NCBI RefSeq assembly: GCF_014641555.1
Contig: NZ_BMHY01000002.1
Location: forward strand, 380,996 to 444,995
Direction of reading: 5' to 3'
From: Paenibacillus radicis (ex Gao et al. 2016)
GTDB lineage: Bacteria > Bacillota > Bacilli > Paenibacillales > Paenibacillaceae
DNA length: 64,000 bases
The translations under genes were made by a program, and so were the position numbers. Below the pieces are notes generated by a model. That model was not told the DNA's origin. It made no database searches and worked only from the letters and a program-made list of their open reading frames with translations. Numbering within the stretch: position 1 is the first letter of the stretch; each line of letters begins with the position of its first letter. Positions 1-8,346 of the stretch are shown here, piece after piece.

Positions 1-4
1 CTGA

Positions 5-781
5 TTGTCTTACATCAAAGTGGAAAAGGTATACAAACGATTTATTCGTCGGGGACAGCAGACGGAGGCGCTTCGGGACATCAATCTTGAATTGGAGCAA
101 GGCACGTTCGTCAGCCTGATTGGCCCTAGCGGCTGCGGCAAATCGACGCTCTTGCGTATTATTGGAGGCTTGACCGATTCCTCTGAAGGAATCGTATCCG
201 TCGGAGGCCAGACCCCGCAGCAGGCGCAGTCGGATAAACAATTCGGCTTCGTACCGCAAGCGGCGGCGTTATTCCCTTGGCGGACGGTGCTGCAAAATAT
301 GAATTTGCCGTTCGAAGTGAACAAGAAGGCAGGTGCCGCTTTGACAAGCGAGCGGGAGGATCCAGTAGAGCTGCTGAAATCGGTAGGCTTAGGAGATTTC
401 GTTCATGCTTACGCCAAGGAGCTTTCAGGCGGGATGCAGCAGCGGGTCGGCATAGCCCGTGCTTTCGGATCGGGTGCACCGATTCTGCTCATGGATGAGC
501 CGTTCTCGGCATTGGATGAAATTACGCGTGAAATGCTAAGCTACCAGCTGCTCGACATTTGGGAGACGCATAAGAAGACCGTTATTTTCGTGACACACAG
601 CTTGCGTGAGGCAGTCCTTCTCTCTGATAAAGTCGTCGTCATGTCGAGCAGACCGGGTCGAATATCGCAAGTTATCGACATCGACCTTCCGCGTCCCCGC
701 AGGGCGGAAATGGAAGATACAGAAGAGTTCCATCATTATATTAGCCTCGTTAGAGGGCAGCTTCGGGAAAGGTGGGGATGA
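5..781 (+). CDS. ABC transporter ATP-binding protein (SsuB/TauB/NitT family)
   Basis: Cytoplasmic ATPase of a NitT/TauT-type importer for small organic solutes (258 aa, normal length). Walker [10 protein letters not shown] lies at residues 40-48, the ABC signature LSGGMQQR near 140 and Walker B LLMDEP near 162, followed by the switch His in VTHS. The codon just before the TTG start (bases 2-4) is an in-frame TGA, so the gene is complete and begins at 5 or later; its RBS lies outside or at the window edge. The permease starts 3 bp downstream. The substrate is not readable from the ATPase. Confidence 0.9.
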   Translation: MSYIKVEKVYKRFIRRGQQTEALRDINLELEQGTFVSLIGPSGCGKSTLLRIIGGLTDSSEGIVSVGGQTPQQAQSDKQFGFVPQAAALFPWRTVLQNMNLPFEVNKKAGAALTSEREDPVELLKSVGLGDFVHAYAKELSGGMQQRVGIARAFGSGAPILLMDEPFSALDEITREMLSYQLLDIWETHKKTVIFVTHSLREAVLLSDKVVVMSSRPGRISQVIDIDLPRPRRAEMEDTEEFHHYISLVRGQLRERWG

Positions 782-784
782 CAG

Positions 785-1687
785 ATGGGCGAGAGTATTT
801 TGAAAAACGCCAATGAGACCGGCCCTGAGGTGCAAGCCGTGCTTGCCGTACGCAAGGAGGGTGTCTCGGGAAGAGAAGCTTCAAGAAACCTTGGGCCTTC
901 CGGCGTACAGCGGTTGAAAAACTGGCTGGCCAACTCAGCGGTCATGCCGCCGCTTCTCGCTTTTGCAGGCCTGTTCATTTTATGGGAGCTGCTGGTCCGG
1001 GTGCTGGGCATCGAAGCGATTACGCTGCCGGCTCCCTCCTCCGTATTAAAAGAGCTGGCAACATCATTTGTTTTCTACTTGCCGCATGCTTGGGTTACTT
1101 TGTACGAAGCGGTTATCGGATTCCTGCTTGGAACGCTTGTTGCCTTCATCGGCGGTGTGCTGATGGCGCATTCAAGGTTGCTGGAAAGAACGCTTTTACC
1201 GATAGCGGTATTGGCGAATGTGACCCCAGTCGTCGCAATTGCTCCGCTGTTCATCATCTGGTTCGGGTTCGGGGCGCTTCCGAAAATACTTATTTCGGCG
1301 ATTATTACGTTTTTCCCGATGCTGGTCAATTCCATTATGGGCTTCCGCTCGGTTGACGAGAACAACCATGAATATATGCGGTCGCTGCATGCTAGCAAAT
1401 GGGAGATTTTCATGAAGCTGCGACTGCCGAACAGCTTGCCTTATCTATTCTCGGCGGCTAGAACCTGCGTCAGCCTTAGCGTCATCGGGGCCGTCGTTGG
1501 AGAGTGGAGCGGATCGACCCAAGGGCTTGGCAACATCGTCATGATGGCGAGCAATTACATGCAGATGCAGCGTATGTTCGCGGCCATTCTTATGCTGGCG
1601 ATTATGGGCATCGCCCTCGTCAACATCGTTCGTTTCATCGAACGGAGAGTACTATCCTGGCATGTATCCGAGCAAAAGCAAGGCTGA
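785..1687 (+). CDS. ABC transporter permease (SsuC/TauC family)
   Basis: Inner-membrane permease of the same importer (300 aa). An unusually long hydrophilic N-terminus of about 50 residues precedes six or so hydrophobic helices of the BPD_transp_1 fold. The cytoplasmic EAA-type loop is visible around SLHASKWEIFMKLRLPNSLPYLF, broken here as SLHASKWEIF then MKLRLPNSLPYLF. It starts with ATG after GGGGATGACAG, 3 bp behind the ATPase stop, so the two are translationally linked. It partners the ATPase upstream and the lipoprotein downstream. Confidence 0.9.
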   Translation: MGESILKNANETGPEVQAVLAVRKEGVSGREASRNLGPSGVQRLKNWLANSAVMPPLLAFAGLFILWELLVRVLGIEAITLPAPSSVLKELATSFVFYLPHAWVTLYEAVIGFLLGTLVAFIGGVLMAHSRLLERTLLPIAVLANVTPVVAIAPLFIIWFGFGALPKILISAIITFFPMLVNSIMGFRSVDENNHEYMRSLHASKWEIFMKLRLPNSLPYLFSAARTCVSLSVIGAVVGEWSGSTQGLGNIVMMASNYMQMQRMFAAILMLAIMGIALVNIVRFIERRVLSWHVSEQKQG

Positions 1688-1805
1688 TTGCCAGCGAGAG
1701 CAAGCGTGCAATCAAGTGCGGCGTGAGTTCTTCTGAACGCGGCGCAAGCAATCATTCCGTTGTGTTTTTAGCAAAAAAACATAGAGATGAGTGGAGGTCT
1801 TTACG

Positions 1806-2912
1806 ATGAAGAGAAAGATTTCGTGGATGTTACTGATTGCATGCTTACTAGTGGTGGCTGCGGGGTGCGGGCAGAACAAGGACGCGCCTGCGGCAAGTCC
1901 AACTGCGGACGCAGGTACGAATGATGGCGGAGACGGTGCTTCGATCGATTGGGAGGCGCGCAAGGCAGAGAACAAGAAGGCCGGAAAAATCACATACGTC
2001 ACAGGCTACTATTACGCAGCATCCCCTCCCGATATTGAAGCGGTCATGGCGGACGAGCTTGGCTACTTCAAAGAGCTTGGTCTGGATGTTGAGATTATGC
2101 CAGGGCTGGATTCGGAGGGCATGAAGTTTTTGGCGGCGGGACAAGCCCAATTGGCTAGTGCCGGCGTACCGAGTCTCGTCATTCAATCGGTAGCGAATGG
2201 TGCTCCCATTAAAGGGGTAGCGACATTTGGCGCAACGGGAACAAGCGCAATTATGGTCATGGATGATTCAGATATTAAGGAGCCGAAGGATCTGGAGGGC
2301 AAAACGCTAGGTTTCCATGGTGCGCTTCCAGCCAACATTTCGGCGATGTTCGAAAAGTCGGGCGTCGATCCGCTGAAGGTTAAAGGAGTATCGGTCGGTT
2401 ATGACCCGACTGTGCTAAGCCAAGGCAAGGTCGATGCGCTGACCGTGTACAAATCCAACGAGCCTTACATCATGGAACAAGCCGGCAAAAAGGTAAGATT
2501 GATCGATCCCGGCCAATTTGGTGCCGAGACCTCCTTTGGCGTCATTGCTGCCAACAATGATTTTGCGAAAAAGCATCCGGGTGCGGTAGAGGATTTCCTT
2601 CGTGCCGTCTCCAAGGCGCATGACTACGCGGTGGCTAATCCCGACGAGGCACTGAAGGTGCTGCAAGGCCGTTCCCAATCGACATACGATCTGAAGGCTG
2701 AGACGAACCGCTGGGCGGTTGAGCGGGAAATCGTGGAGACGTCGCGTCTGAAAGGGAAAGGTGTCGCCGTCCAAACGAGTGAGCAATGGCAGCGGGAGAT
2801 TAACATGCTGTTTGCCTCCAAGGTTATTAGCAAAACGATAAGTGCCAACGATGTGATGGACAATTTGTTTATCGAAAGTATTTATAACGGTGAAACGCTG
2901 ATCTGGCCTTAA
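1806..2912 (+). CDS. NitT/TauT-type ABC substrate-binding lipoprotein
   Basis: Solute-binding component of the importer, with an NMT1/SsuA-like fold (368 aa). The signal peptide ends in a lipobox (VVAAGC), so it is lipid-anchored. I chose ATG 1806 rather than GTG 1791 because MKRK opens a typical signal peptide and GGAGGTC lies 8 bp upstream. A charged low-complexity linker (about residues 25-55) follows the Cys. Features such as LGYFKELGLDVEI and FLAAGQAQLA are typical of the pyrimidine-precursor, taurine and sulfonate binding clade. Given the next genes, a nitrogenous heterocycle or amide is a reasonable but unproven ligand. Confidence 0.88.
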   Translation: MKRKISWMLLIACLLVVAAGCGQNKDAPAASPTADAGTNDGGDGASIDWEARKAENKKAGKITYVTGYYYAASPPDIEAVMADELGYFKELGLDVEIMPGLDSEGMKFLAAGQAQLASAGVPSLVIQSVANGAPIKGVATFGATGTSAIMVMDDSDIKEPKDLEGKTLGFHGALPANISAMFEKSGVDPLKVKGVSVGYDPTVLSQGKVDALTVYKSNEPYIMEQAGKKVRLIDPGQFGAETSFGVIAANNDFAKKHPGAVEDFLRAVSKAHDYAVANPDEALKVLQGRSQSTYDLKAETNRWAVEREIVETSRLKGKGVAVQTSEQWQREINMLFASKVISKTISANDVMDNLFIESIYNGETLIWP

Positions 2913-3031
2913 TTTTTGTCTCTAATTGCTAGCCCCAGTCTTTAGCTCTTAATGGTTCAAGTTTAGTTTTCTTATGGAATGCGATCTTTTCTCTTAATAC
3001 CACTATTAAAATTCATTGGAGTGAAGCAGAT

Positions 3032-4102
3032 ATGACGACAGCAATCGACTACAACCACATTGATTTTGGCGTATTCCTGCCGGTTACGAACGGCGGATGG
3101 ATAATTTCCGAAACCTCGCCGCGGCTGGATGGCAGCTATGAGCTGAACCGCAGCGCAGCGATCATTGCCGAGGAGAACGGCCTCGATTTCATTATGTCGA
3201 TGGCGAAATGGAAGGGCTACGGCGGTACGACCGACCACTGGGGCACTTCACTGGAGTCGATGACGATGATGGCAGGCCTTGCCGAAGCGACCTCCCGCGT
3301 AAAAATATATGCGACGGTTCATACGCTGCTTTTCAATCCTGCGGTAGCGGCCAAAATGTTCGCGACGCTGGATCAAATCAGCAATGGACGCGTCGGCATG
3401 AACGTCGTTTCCGGCTCTTATGCCGGCGAATTCTCGCAAATGGGCATGTGGCCGGAGCATTTGAATCATGATCAACGCTATGATCTGGCCCGCGAATGGA
3501 TGCAGGCGGTCAAGCGGTTGTGGAGCGAGGATTCGGTTACTCACGAAGGCGAATACTTCAAGCTGACCGACTGTACGTCTAATCCGAAGCCGCGGCAAAA
3601 GCCGCGTCCTGAGATTATCTGTGCGGGACAGTCTGAGAAGGGTATGGGCTTTACCATTGAGGAAGGCGATGCCTGCTTTATCGGCGGCAGAGACTTGGAA
3701 GAATTGGCAGCTGTCAGCCGCCGGGCGAAGGAAATGGCGGCTGAGCGGAACAAGACAATCAAAACCTATGCGATGTTCTCCATCGTGCCTGCGGAAACCG
3801 ATGAGCTGGCAGAAGAGCGAATGAAGCTGTATCAAGAAGGCGCGGATATTGGAGCCATAAAAGGTATGTTGAGAAGCTATGGTCTGGAGCCAGACGGCCG
3901 CGAGAATTCGATGGTCGCGCGTGCCAAAAGCGCATTTATGTGCGAGACGATCTCCGGAAGCCTAGAGACGATTGTGGCAAGAATTCGCGAAATAGTGGAA
4001 GTGACGGGCATTGACGGCATGATGCTGACCTTCCCGGACTATATTGAGGACCTCGCTTATTTCGGCAAGCAAGTGCTGCCGGCGTTAAGAGGTACGAAGT
4101 AA
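3032..4102 (+). CDS. RutA-like flavin-dependent monooxygenase (LLM class)
   Basis: Bacterial-luciferase-fold, FMN-dependent monooxygenase (356 aa), expected to use reduced flavin and O2. It matches RutA, the uracil-ring-opening pyrimidine monooxygenase, along its whole length as I recall it: a GVFLPVTNGGW-type start, NGLDFIMSMAKWKGYGG, LESMTMMAGLA, TSRVKIYAT, GRVGMNVVSG, ICAGQSEKGM and a closing MMLTFPDY. ATG 3032 is preceded by GGAGTGA. It overlaps the RutB-like gene by one base (TAATG), so the two are cotranslated. Two flavin reductases downstream could supply FMNH2. The substrate may be uracil, thymine or another cyclic amide. Confidence 0.85.
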   Translation: MTTAIDYNHIDFGVFLPVTNGGWIISETSPRLDGSYELNRSAAIIAEENGLDFIMSMAKWKGYGGTTDHWGTSLESMTMMAGLAEATSRVKIYATVHTLLFNPAVAAKMFATLDQISNGRVGMNVVSGSYAGEFSQMGMWPEHLNHDQRYDLAREWMQAVKRLWSEDSVTHEGEYFKLTDCTSNPKPRQKPRPEIICAGQSEKGMGFTIEEGDACFIGGRDLEELAAVSRRAKEMAAERNKTIKTYAMFSIVPAETDELAEERMKLYQEGADIGAIKGMLRSYGLEPDGRENSMVARAKSAFMCETISGSLETIVARIREIVEVTGIDGMMLTFPDYIEDLAYFGKQVLPALRGTK

Positions 4103-4728
4103 TGGACAGCTCTGTACCGAAGGGGCAAACGGCGCTGCTGATCGTTGATGTTCAGAACGACTTTTGTGCAGCGGACGGCATGATGGCGGGTTTCGGCGTG
4201 GATTTATCCACGATCGACCCCGCAGTCAACCGCATCGAACGGCTGGCCGCATCCGCGCGGCGCAGCGGTGTTCCGGTCATCTTCATCCGGCTCGTCACGG
4301 CGCCGGAGACCGATTCGAAAGCGCTGCTTGCCTTATATGCGAGACAGGGCATCGGACCGGAGGGAGCGGCTGTATGCCGTAAAGATACCGCAGGGGCAGA
4401 TTACTACCGGGTATTCCCTCAGCCAGGAGACAGGGTTGTGGATAAGCAGCGCTACAGTGGTTTCGCAGATACAAATCTGCAGCTGTTGCTGTCGGCAGCG
4501 GGTATCGTAAGTCTTGTTGTAACAGGCGTGACAACGGAATGCTGTGTCGATTCGACGGTGAGAGACGGCTTCATGCGCGATTACGAAGTGTTCGTCGCAG
4601 CTGATGCGTGCGCCGCCTATGAACCGGATCTGCACGATGCATCATTGAAATCATTAGGCTTGAACTTTGCGACGCTTCTATCAACAGAAGAGGTGCTGGC
4701 AAGCTGGGAAGAGGCTGACATTGGCTGA
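4102..4728 (+). CDS. Isochorismatase-family amidohydrolase, RutB-like
   Basis: Cysteine hydrolase of the isochorismatase/nicotinamidase fold (208 aa). The catalytic triad is visible: Asp in LLIVDVQNDF near residue 17, Lys in VVDKQRYSGF near 114, and the nucleophile Cys in TGVTTECCVDSTVRDG near 153. The KxRYSGF and C-V-(D/E)-S-T-x-R-D-G patterns are those of RutB, which hydrolyses the ureidoacrylate-type product of RutA to release carbamate. The 1-bp overlap with the RutA-like gene supports consecutive steps. Length is about 20 residues short of E. coli RutB, mostly at the N-terminus. Confidence 0.85.
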   Translation: MDSSVPKGQTALLIVDVQNDFCAADGMMAGFGVDLSTIDPAVNRIERLAASARRSGVPVIFIRLVTAPETDSKALLALYARQGIGPEGAAVCRKDTAGADYYRVFPQPGDRVVDKQRYSGFADTNLQLLLSAAGIVSLVVTGVTTECCVDSTVRDGFMRDYEVFVAADACAAYEPDLHDASLKSLGLNFATLLSTEEVLASWEEADIG

Positions 4729-4773
4729 TTAAACAGCCGGATTCAAATGTTGAATGGGATGGAGAGGGCTCAT

Positions 4774-6093
4774 ATGAATAATTCGCAGCAGCAGAACGAT
4801 TTATCACAGCTAACATTGGAAGAGGCTGCCGAAGTGATTCGAAGCCATGTCGACCGGGAGGAATTGACGGCCCTTATATTGGAGCTTTGCAATATTCCAA
4901 GTCCGGCTGGATTTGAGAAGGCGGCCGGCGATTACGTCTACGAATGGATGAAGAATGAAGGCTTCGCTCCCAAACGGGTAGGCATGGTCGAAGACCGCTT
5001 TAACGTCATCGGCAAAATCGGCGGCGATAAGCCCGGTGAAGGTAAAAACCTGTTGTTCACGAGCCATCTGGATACCGAGGGCCCTCAATACAATTGGCGC
5101 GATAACTGGAAGTACCGGCCCGGCTCCGTCGAACGCCCGGAATGGCTCGAGGCGCGGCTTGAGAACGGCGTGTTCTCCGGCCGTCCCGTCGAGAACGACC
5201 GGGGGCCGATGGCCTGCTTCCTGATGGCGGCCAAGGCGCTAAAGAAAGCGGGATTGCCACTGGCTGGTTCGCTTTATCTGACCGCCTGTCCCGCTGAGAT
5301 CGGCCCGGAGCATGTAGAGGAATTTCAGGGCCCGATCTACCATGGCAAAGAAATCGGCGCGCAATATATGATGACGCATGGCGGAGTTGCTCCTGATTAC
5401 GCGATTGCGGCGGAAGGGACGGATTTCGGCATCTCCTGGGTATCCTGCGGCCATGTCAATTTCCGTATCGAGCTTTATGGAGAAGATGTATTTACGCCGC
5501 TGCTGGAGCATCCGCCTTTGCTTCGAGACCACCCGAGTCCGCTCGTCATTGTCGCTCCGCTAATCGAAGCGATACAGCAATGGGCTGTCGTCTACGAGAA
5601 GGAGAACACGTATCATGCACCGGGAGGCACAGCCGTACCGAAGGTGCAAATCGCGGCTATCCGGGGCGGCGACCCGCATTTGATGGGCAGCGGGAGCGAG
5701 GTGTGCGCCGTCTATTTGGAAGTGAATTTGACGCCCCGGCAATCGGTGGCTGACGTTCAGCGGCAGCTTGAAAAGGTGCTCGCTCAAGAAGGCTTCGAAG
5801 GAAAAATCGAGCCCATCGTTTACCGCCAAGGTTTTGAGGCAGATGCGGAGCAGGTACAGCCGTTGAAAGCGGCCATCGGCTCGGCGAGCGTAGCAGCTCG
5901 CAGAGGGGAGACGGAAATTGCTCACCCGATCTATTCCAGCATGTGGCGGGATCATAACGTGTTCAATATGTACCATATTCCGGCTGTGACCTATGGACCA
6001 AGCCGTTTCCGCCCAACCGTGGACGATATGGTCGACGCGGCTATCGCCTACGCGGTTACCGCATGGCAAATTTGCAATCAAACGGAAGCCTAA
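4774..6093 (+). CDS. M20-family metallopeptidase/amidohydrolase, divergent
   Basis: Putative zinc-dependent amidohydrolase of the M20 (ArgE/DapE/carboxypeptidase G2) superfamily (439 aa). ATG 4774 is chosen because GGAGAGG sits 6 bp upstream; the frame extends to 4747 without an RBS. Visible motifs are FTSHLDT (first metal His plus Asp), ENDRGPMA (bridging Asp), PAEIGPE (region of the general base) and AAEGTDF. The C-terminal GPxxxxAH box, which usually gives the last metal His, reads YGPSRFRPTVDD and has no His. In this cluster it probably hydrolyses an amide or carbamoyl intermediate. No RutC, RutD or RutE homologue was seen. Confidence 0.78.
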   Translation: MNNSQQQNDLSQLTLEEAAEVIRSHVDREELTALILELCNIPSPAGFEKAAGDYVYEWMKNEGFAPKRVGMVEDRFNVIGKIGGDKPGEGKNLLFTSHLDTEGPQYNWRDNWKYRPGSVERPEWLEARLENGVFSGRPVENDRGPMACFLMAAKALKKAGLPLAGSLYLTACPAEIGPEHVEEFQGPIYHGKEIGAQYMMTHGGVAPDYAIAAEGTDFGISWVSCGHVNFRIELYGEDVFTPLLEHPPLLRDHPSPLVIVAPLIEAIQQWAVVYEKENTYHAPGGTAVPKVQIAAIRGGDPHLMGSGSEVCAVYLEVNLTPRQSVADVQRQLEKVLAQEGFEGKIEPIVYRQGFEADAEQVQPLKAAIGSASVAARRGETEIAHPIYSSMWRDHNVFNMYHIPAVTYGPSRFRPTVDDMVDAAIAYAVTAWQICNQTEA

Positions 6094-6115
6094 TACCGGC
6101 AAGGAGGCCAATCAA

Positions 6116-6604
6116 ATGGATGCGATGAATTGGAGAAGTACAATGGGCAAGTTTGCAACGGGAGTAACGGTTATTACGACTGTGGATGAAGCGGGCAATC
6201 CGCTTGGCATGACGGCAAATGCCTTCACCTCACTGTCGCTGGACCCGCCGATGGTCTTAATCTGCGTCGATAATAAGAGCGATACGCTGACGAAGCTGCT
6301 CGCCTCCAATAAATACGGCGTGAATATTTTAGCTGATCATCAGGAGCCGCTGTCGAGAGCGTTCGCCAGAAAAGGCGGCTCGGAGAAATTCGAAGGCATT
6401 GCTTATTCAACAGGGGAGACAGGGGTTCCGGTTCTTTCCGGCTGTCTAGTCAGTGTGGAATGTATCGTGAAGGAAGCGGTGCAGGGCGGCGATCATATGA
6501 TTTTGCTTGGCGAGGGCGTACGCATCCATGAGGAAGCGAGCGTAACGGAGCCGTTGTTGTTTTACAGGGGCAAATACGAAAAATTGAATGGCATAGGAGC
6601 ATAA
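6116..6604 (+). CDS. Flavin reductase domain protein (RutF/HpaC-like)
   Basis: NAD(P)H:flavin oxidoreductase of the split-barrel FMN-binding family (162 aa). Hallmarks are FATGVTVITT, GMTANAFTSLSLDPPMVLICVD and LLFYRGKYEKL. It would supply free FMNH2 to the RutA-like monooxygenase. ATG 6116 is chosen because AAGGAGG lies 8 bp upstream; the open frame runs further back but overlaps the M20 gene. It sits 22 bp behind that gene, within the same operon. RutF is the equivalent partner in the E. coli rut operon, which supports the pathway assignment. Confidence 0.87.
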   Translation: MDAMNWRSTMGKFATGVTVITTVDEAGNPLGMTANAFTSLSLDPPMVLICVDNKSDTLTKLLASNKYGVNILADHQEPLSRAFARKGGSEKFEGIAYSTGETGVPVLSGCLVSVECIVKEAVQGGDHMILLGEGVRIHEEASVTEPLLFYRGKYEKLNGIGA

Positions 6605-6608
6605 TCAC

Positions 6609-7118
6609 TTGCAAATTACAGCGATTGTAGGAAATCCGAAACCGTTATCGAAAACGTATCATATCGCCATGGAAGTCGTATCGCAGCTTTCGGGTCTGGC
6701 GTCGGAGCAAGGCCGCTCCTCAGAGCAGTTGGTTATTGATTTGGCCGACTATGCCGGCGCCTTGGTGCAGTGGGGAAATCCTCAGGCGGAAAAGCTGCTT
6801 GAGCTCGCAGCGGGAGCAGACATTCTTTTATTCGTGAGTCCTACTTATAAAGCGACTTACACCGGACTCCTGAAGCTGTTCGCAGATCAGATTCCCCAGA
6901 ACGGATTGGCGGGAAAAATAGCAGTTCCGGTTATGGTAGGGGGATCGCCCCATCATAGCTTGGCAGTCGAGCATGCCATGCGTCCTTTGCTGGTCGAAAT
7001 GGGTGCGAGTTGCCCAACGAAAGGCTTGTATGTGCTGGATTCGCAATTTGATGAGCTGCCGGCTGTCGTGGCCGGCTGGATTGAACAATCGCGCTGCGGA
7101 TTATCCCGGATGCTGTAG
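6609..7118 (+). CDS. NADPH-dependent FMN reductase (SsuE/MsuE-like)
   Basis: Flavodoxin-fold FMN reductase (169 aa). The N-terminal IVGNPKPLSKTY strand-loop would bind FMN phosphate, FVSPTYKATYTGLLKLFADQ is the typical SPxYxxxYTGxLKxxxD box, and MVGGSPHHSLAVEHAMRPLL is the helix that follows. The TTG start at 6609 has GGAG about 10 bp upstream and lies 4 bp behind the previous stop. A second, structurally different flavin reductase in one operon is notable: one may feed the RutA-like enzyme and the other an unknown flavoenzyme, or they may be redundant. Confidence 0.87.
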   Translation: MQITAIVGNPKPLSKTYHIAMEVVSQLSGLASEQGRSSEQLVIDLADYAGALVQWGNPQAEKLLELAAGADILLFVSPTYKATYTGLLKLFADQIPQNGLAGKIAVPVMVGGSPHHSLAVEHAMRPLLVEMGASCPTKGLYVLDSQFDELPAVVAGWIEQSRCGLSRML

Positions 7119-7222
7119 CCGCTCCGCTCCTTTCCTTGCAGGAAACGGAATTCCGCGGATGGTTAGTTGCAGGGAAAGCAGCCAAGCGGGATAACCGTTA
7201 GATAAGGAATGGAGGAGCGCTA

Positions 7223-8308
7223 TTGTCGCAAGCAATCGGTACGGAAGAAGGAAAAACGACGGTACAGGAACGAATTTTGAATGCGGCCGAGGAGCTGTTC
7301 GCCAGGAATAGCTTCGCCGGTACGCGGATTAGCGAAATTGCCTTGAAGGCGGAAGTTAATCAGGCGATGATTCATTATTATTTTGACTCGAAGGAAAAGC
7401 TTTACCAGGAGGTGCTTGCGCGGCTGTTTCAGCATTGGGAGCAGTACGTGCGGTCGATCTCCTGGGACGGCCTGGAGCCGGAGTCTATTATCCGGGAATA
7501 TATTAAAGTGCATTACGAGCTTAAATGCCAGATGCCGAACCTGTACAAAATTTTTCATTGGGAGGCGCTGGAGGGCGGCGAGCTATTTAATAAATATGCT
7601 TCCTCCACCTGGGTTGAGGATTTTCTCGACAAGACACAGCTGTTCAAGGAGTGGAAGCAAGCCGGTATCGTAGATGCGAATGTGAACGAGACGATTTTAC
7701 TCTTTTCGCTCTGGGGCATGATGAATCAATTCTATTATCGCGACCACAATAATTTGACGATGATCGTTGGCAAAGAAGGCTCGGCTGAGCAATTGCAGGC
7801 GGAGATCGTGGAGCAAATGGTACAGCTTACGCTGCGCGGCGTCTTAGTGAAGCATCAGCTGCCGACCGTTTCGGGAAGTGCAGAGGCGGTGAAGAACGTT
7901 GTCGTTCTGCTGCCGGAAGCAGCGGAGAAGGGCGAGAACGCGGAAGCGATGAAGCTGCTGGACAAGATGTCCTTACTGCCGGACTGGGAAATGAAGCCGA
8001 CAGCTGATGCTCAGCAGGCGCTGGAGGATTGCCGCAATGGTGCAAGCTTATTTGTATTCGCTTCCACGAAGTTTGGCGAGGTGCCGGCGCGGATTGTGAA
8101 GCTGTTGCATGGACTTGAACAGGATACGGCTCTGGCAGCCGACCGGTTTGTCGGTCTATGGGTGACCCGCGACAATCCCGCATCCGAGTCGCTTCAGCGG
8201 ACGCTGGAGGATGCCTTCAACCGGCTGGGCGCATTCGCAATCGCAAGAGTATCGGGGCAATCGCCGCGGGACTATATGAAACGTTGTGCCAAATGGATTG
8301 GAAAGTGA
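7223..8308 (+). CDS. TetR-family regulator with extra C-terminal, possibly flavodoxin-like, domain
   Basis: Probable transcriptional regulator (361 aa, against about 200 for ordinary TetR proteins). The N-terminal HTH reads ERILNAAEELFARNSFAGTRISEIA with NQAMIHYYFDSKEKLYQ (residues 10-60), and a TetR ligand-binding helical region runs to about residue 210. From about 218 a separate alpha/beta segment begins (VKNVVVLLPEA, SLFVFASTKFGEVPARIVKLL, FVGLWVTRDN). It resembles by pattern the flavodoxin-like FMN reductase encoded just upstream. TTG start, GGAGGAG 5 bp upstream. The DNA-binding role is secure; the C-terminal assignment is inference. It probably controls this cluster or the exporter. 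Confidence 0.85.
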   Translation: MSQAIGTEEGKTTVQERILNAAEELFARNSFAGTRISEIALKAEVNQAMIHYYFDSKEKLYQEVLARLFQHWEQYVRSISWDGLEPESIIREYIKVHYELKCQMPNLYKIFHWEALEGGELFNKYASSTWVEDFLDKTQLFKEWKQAGIVDANVNETILLFSLWGMMNQFYYRDHNNLTMIVGKEGSAEQLQAEIVEQMVQLTLRGVLVKHQLPTVSGSAEAVKNVVVLLPEAAEKGENAEAMKLLDKMSLLPDWEMKPTADAQQALEDCRNGASLFVFASTKFGEVPARIVKLLHGLEQDTALAADRFVGLWVTRDNPASESLQRTLEDAFNRLGAFAIARVSGQSPRDYMKRCAKWIGK

Positions 8309-8346
8309 TAGAAGCCGCAAAGCGCAGCAGGAGTAGGTGATGGTAC

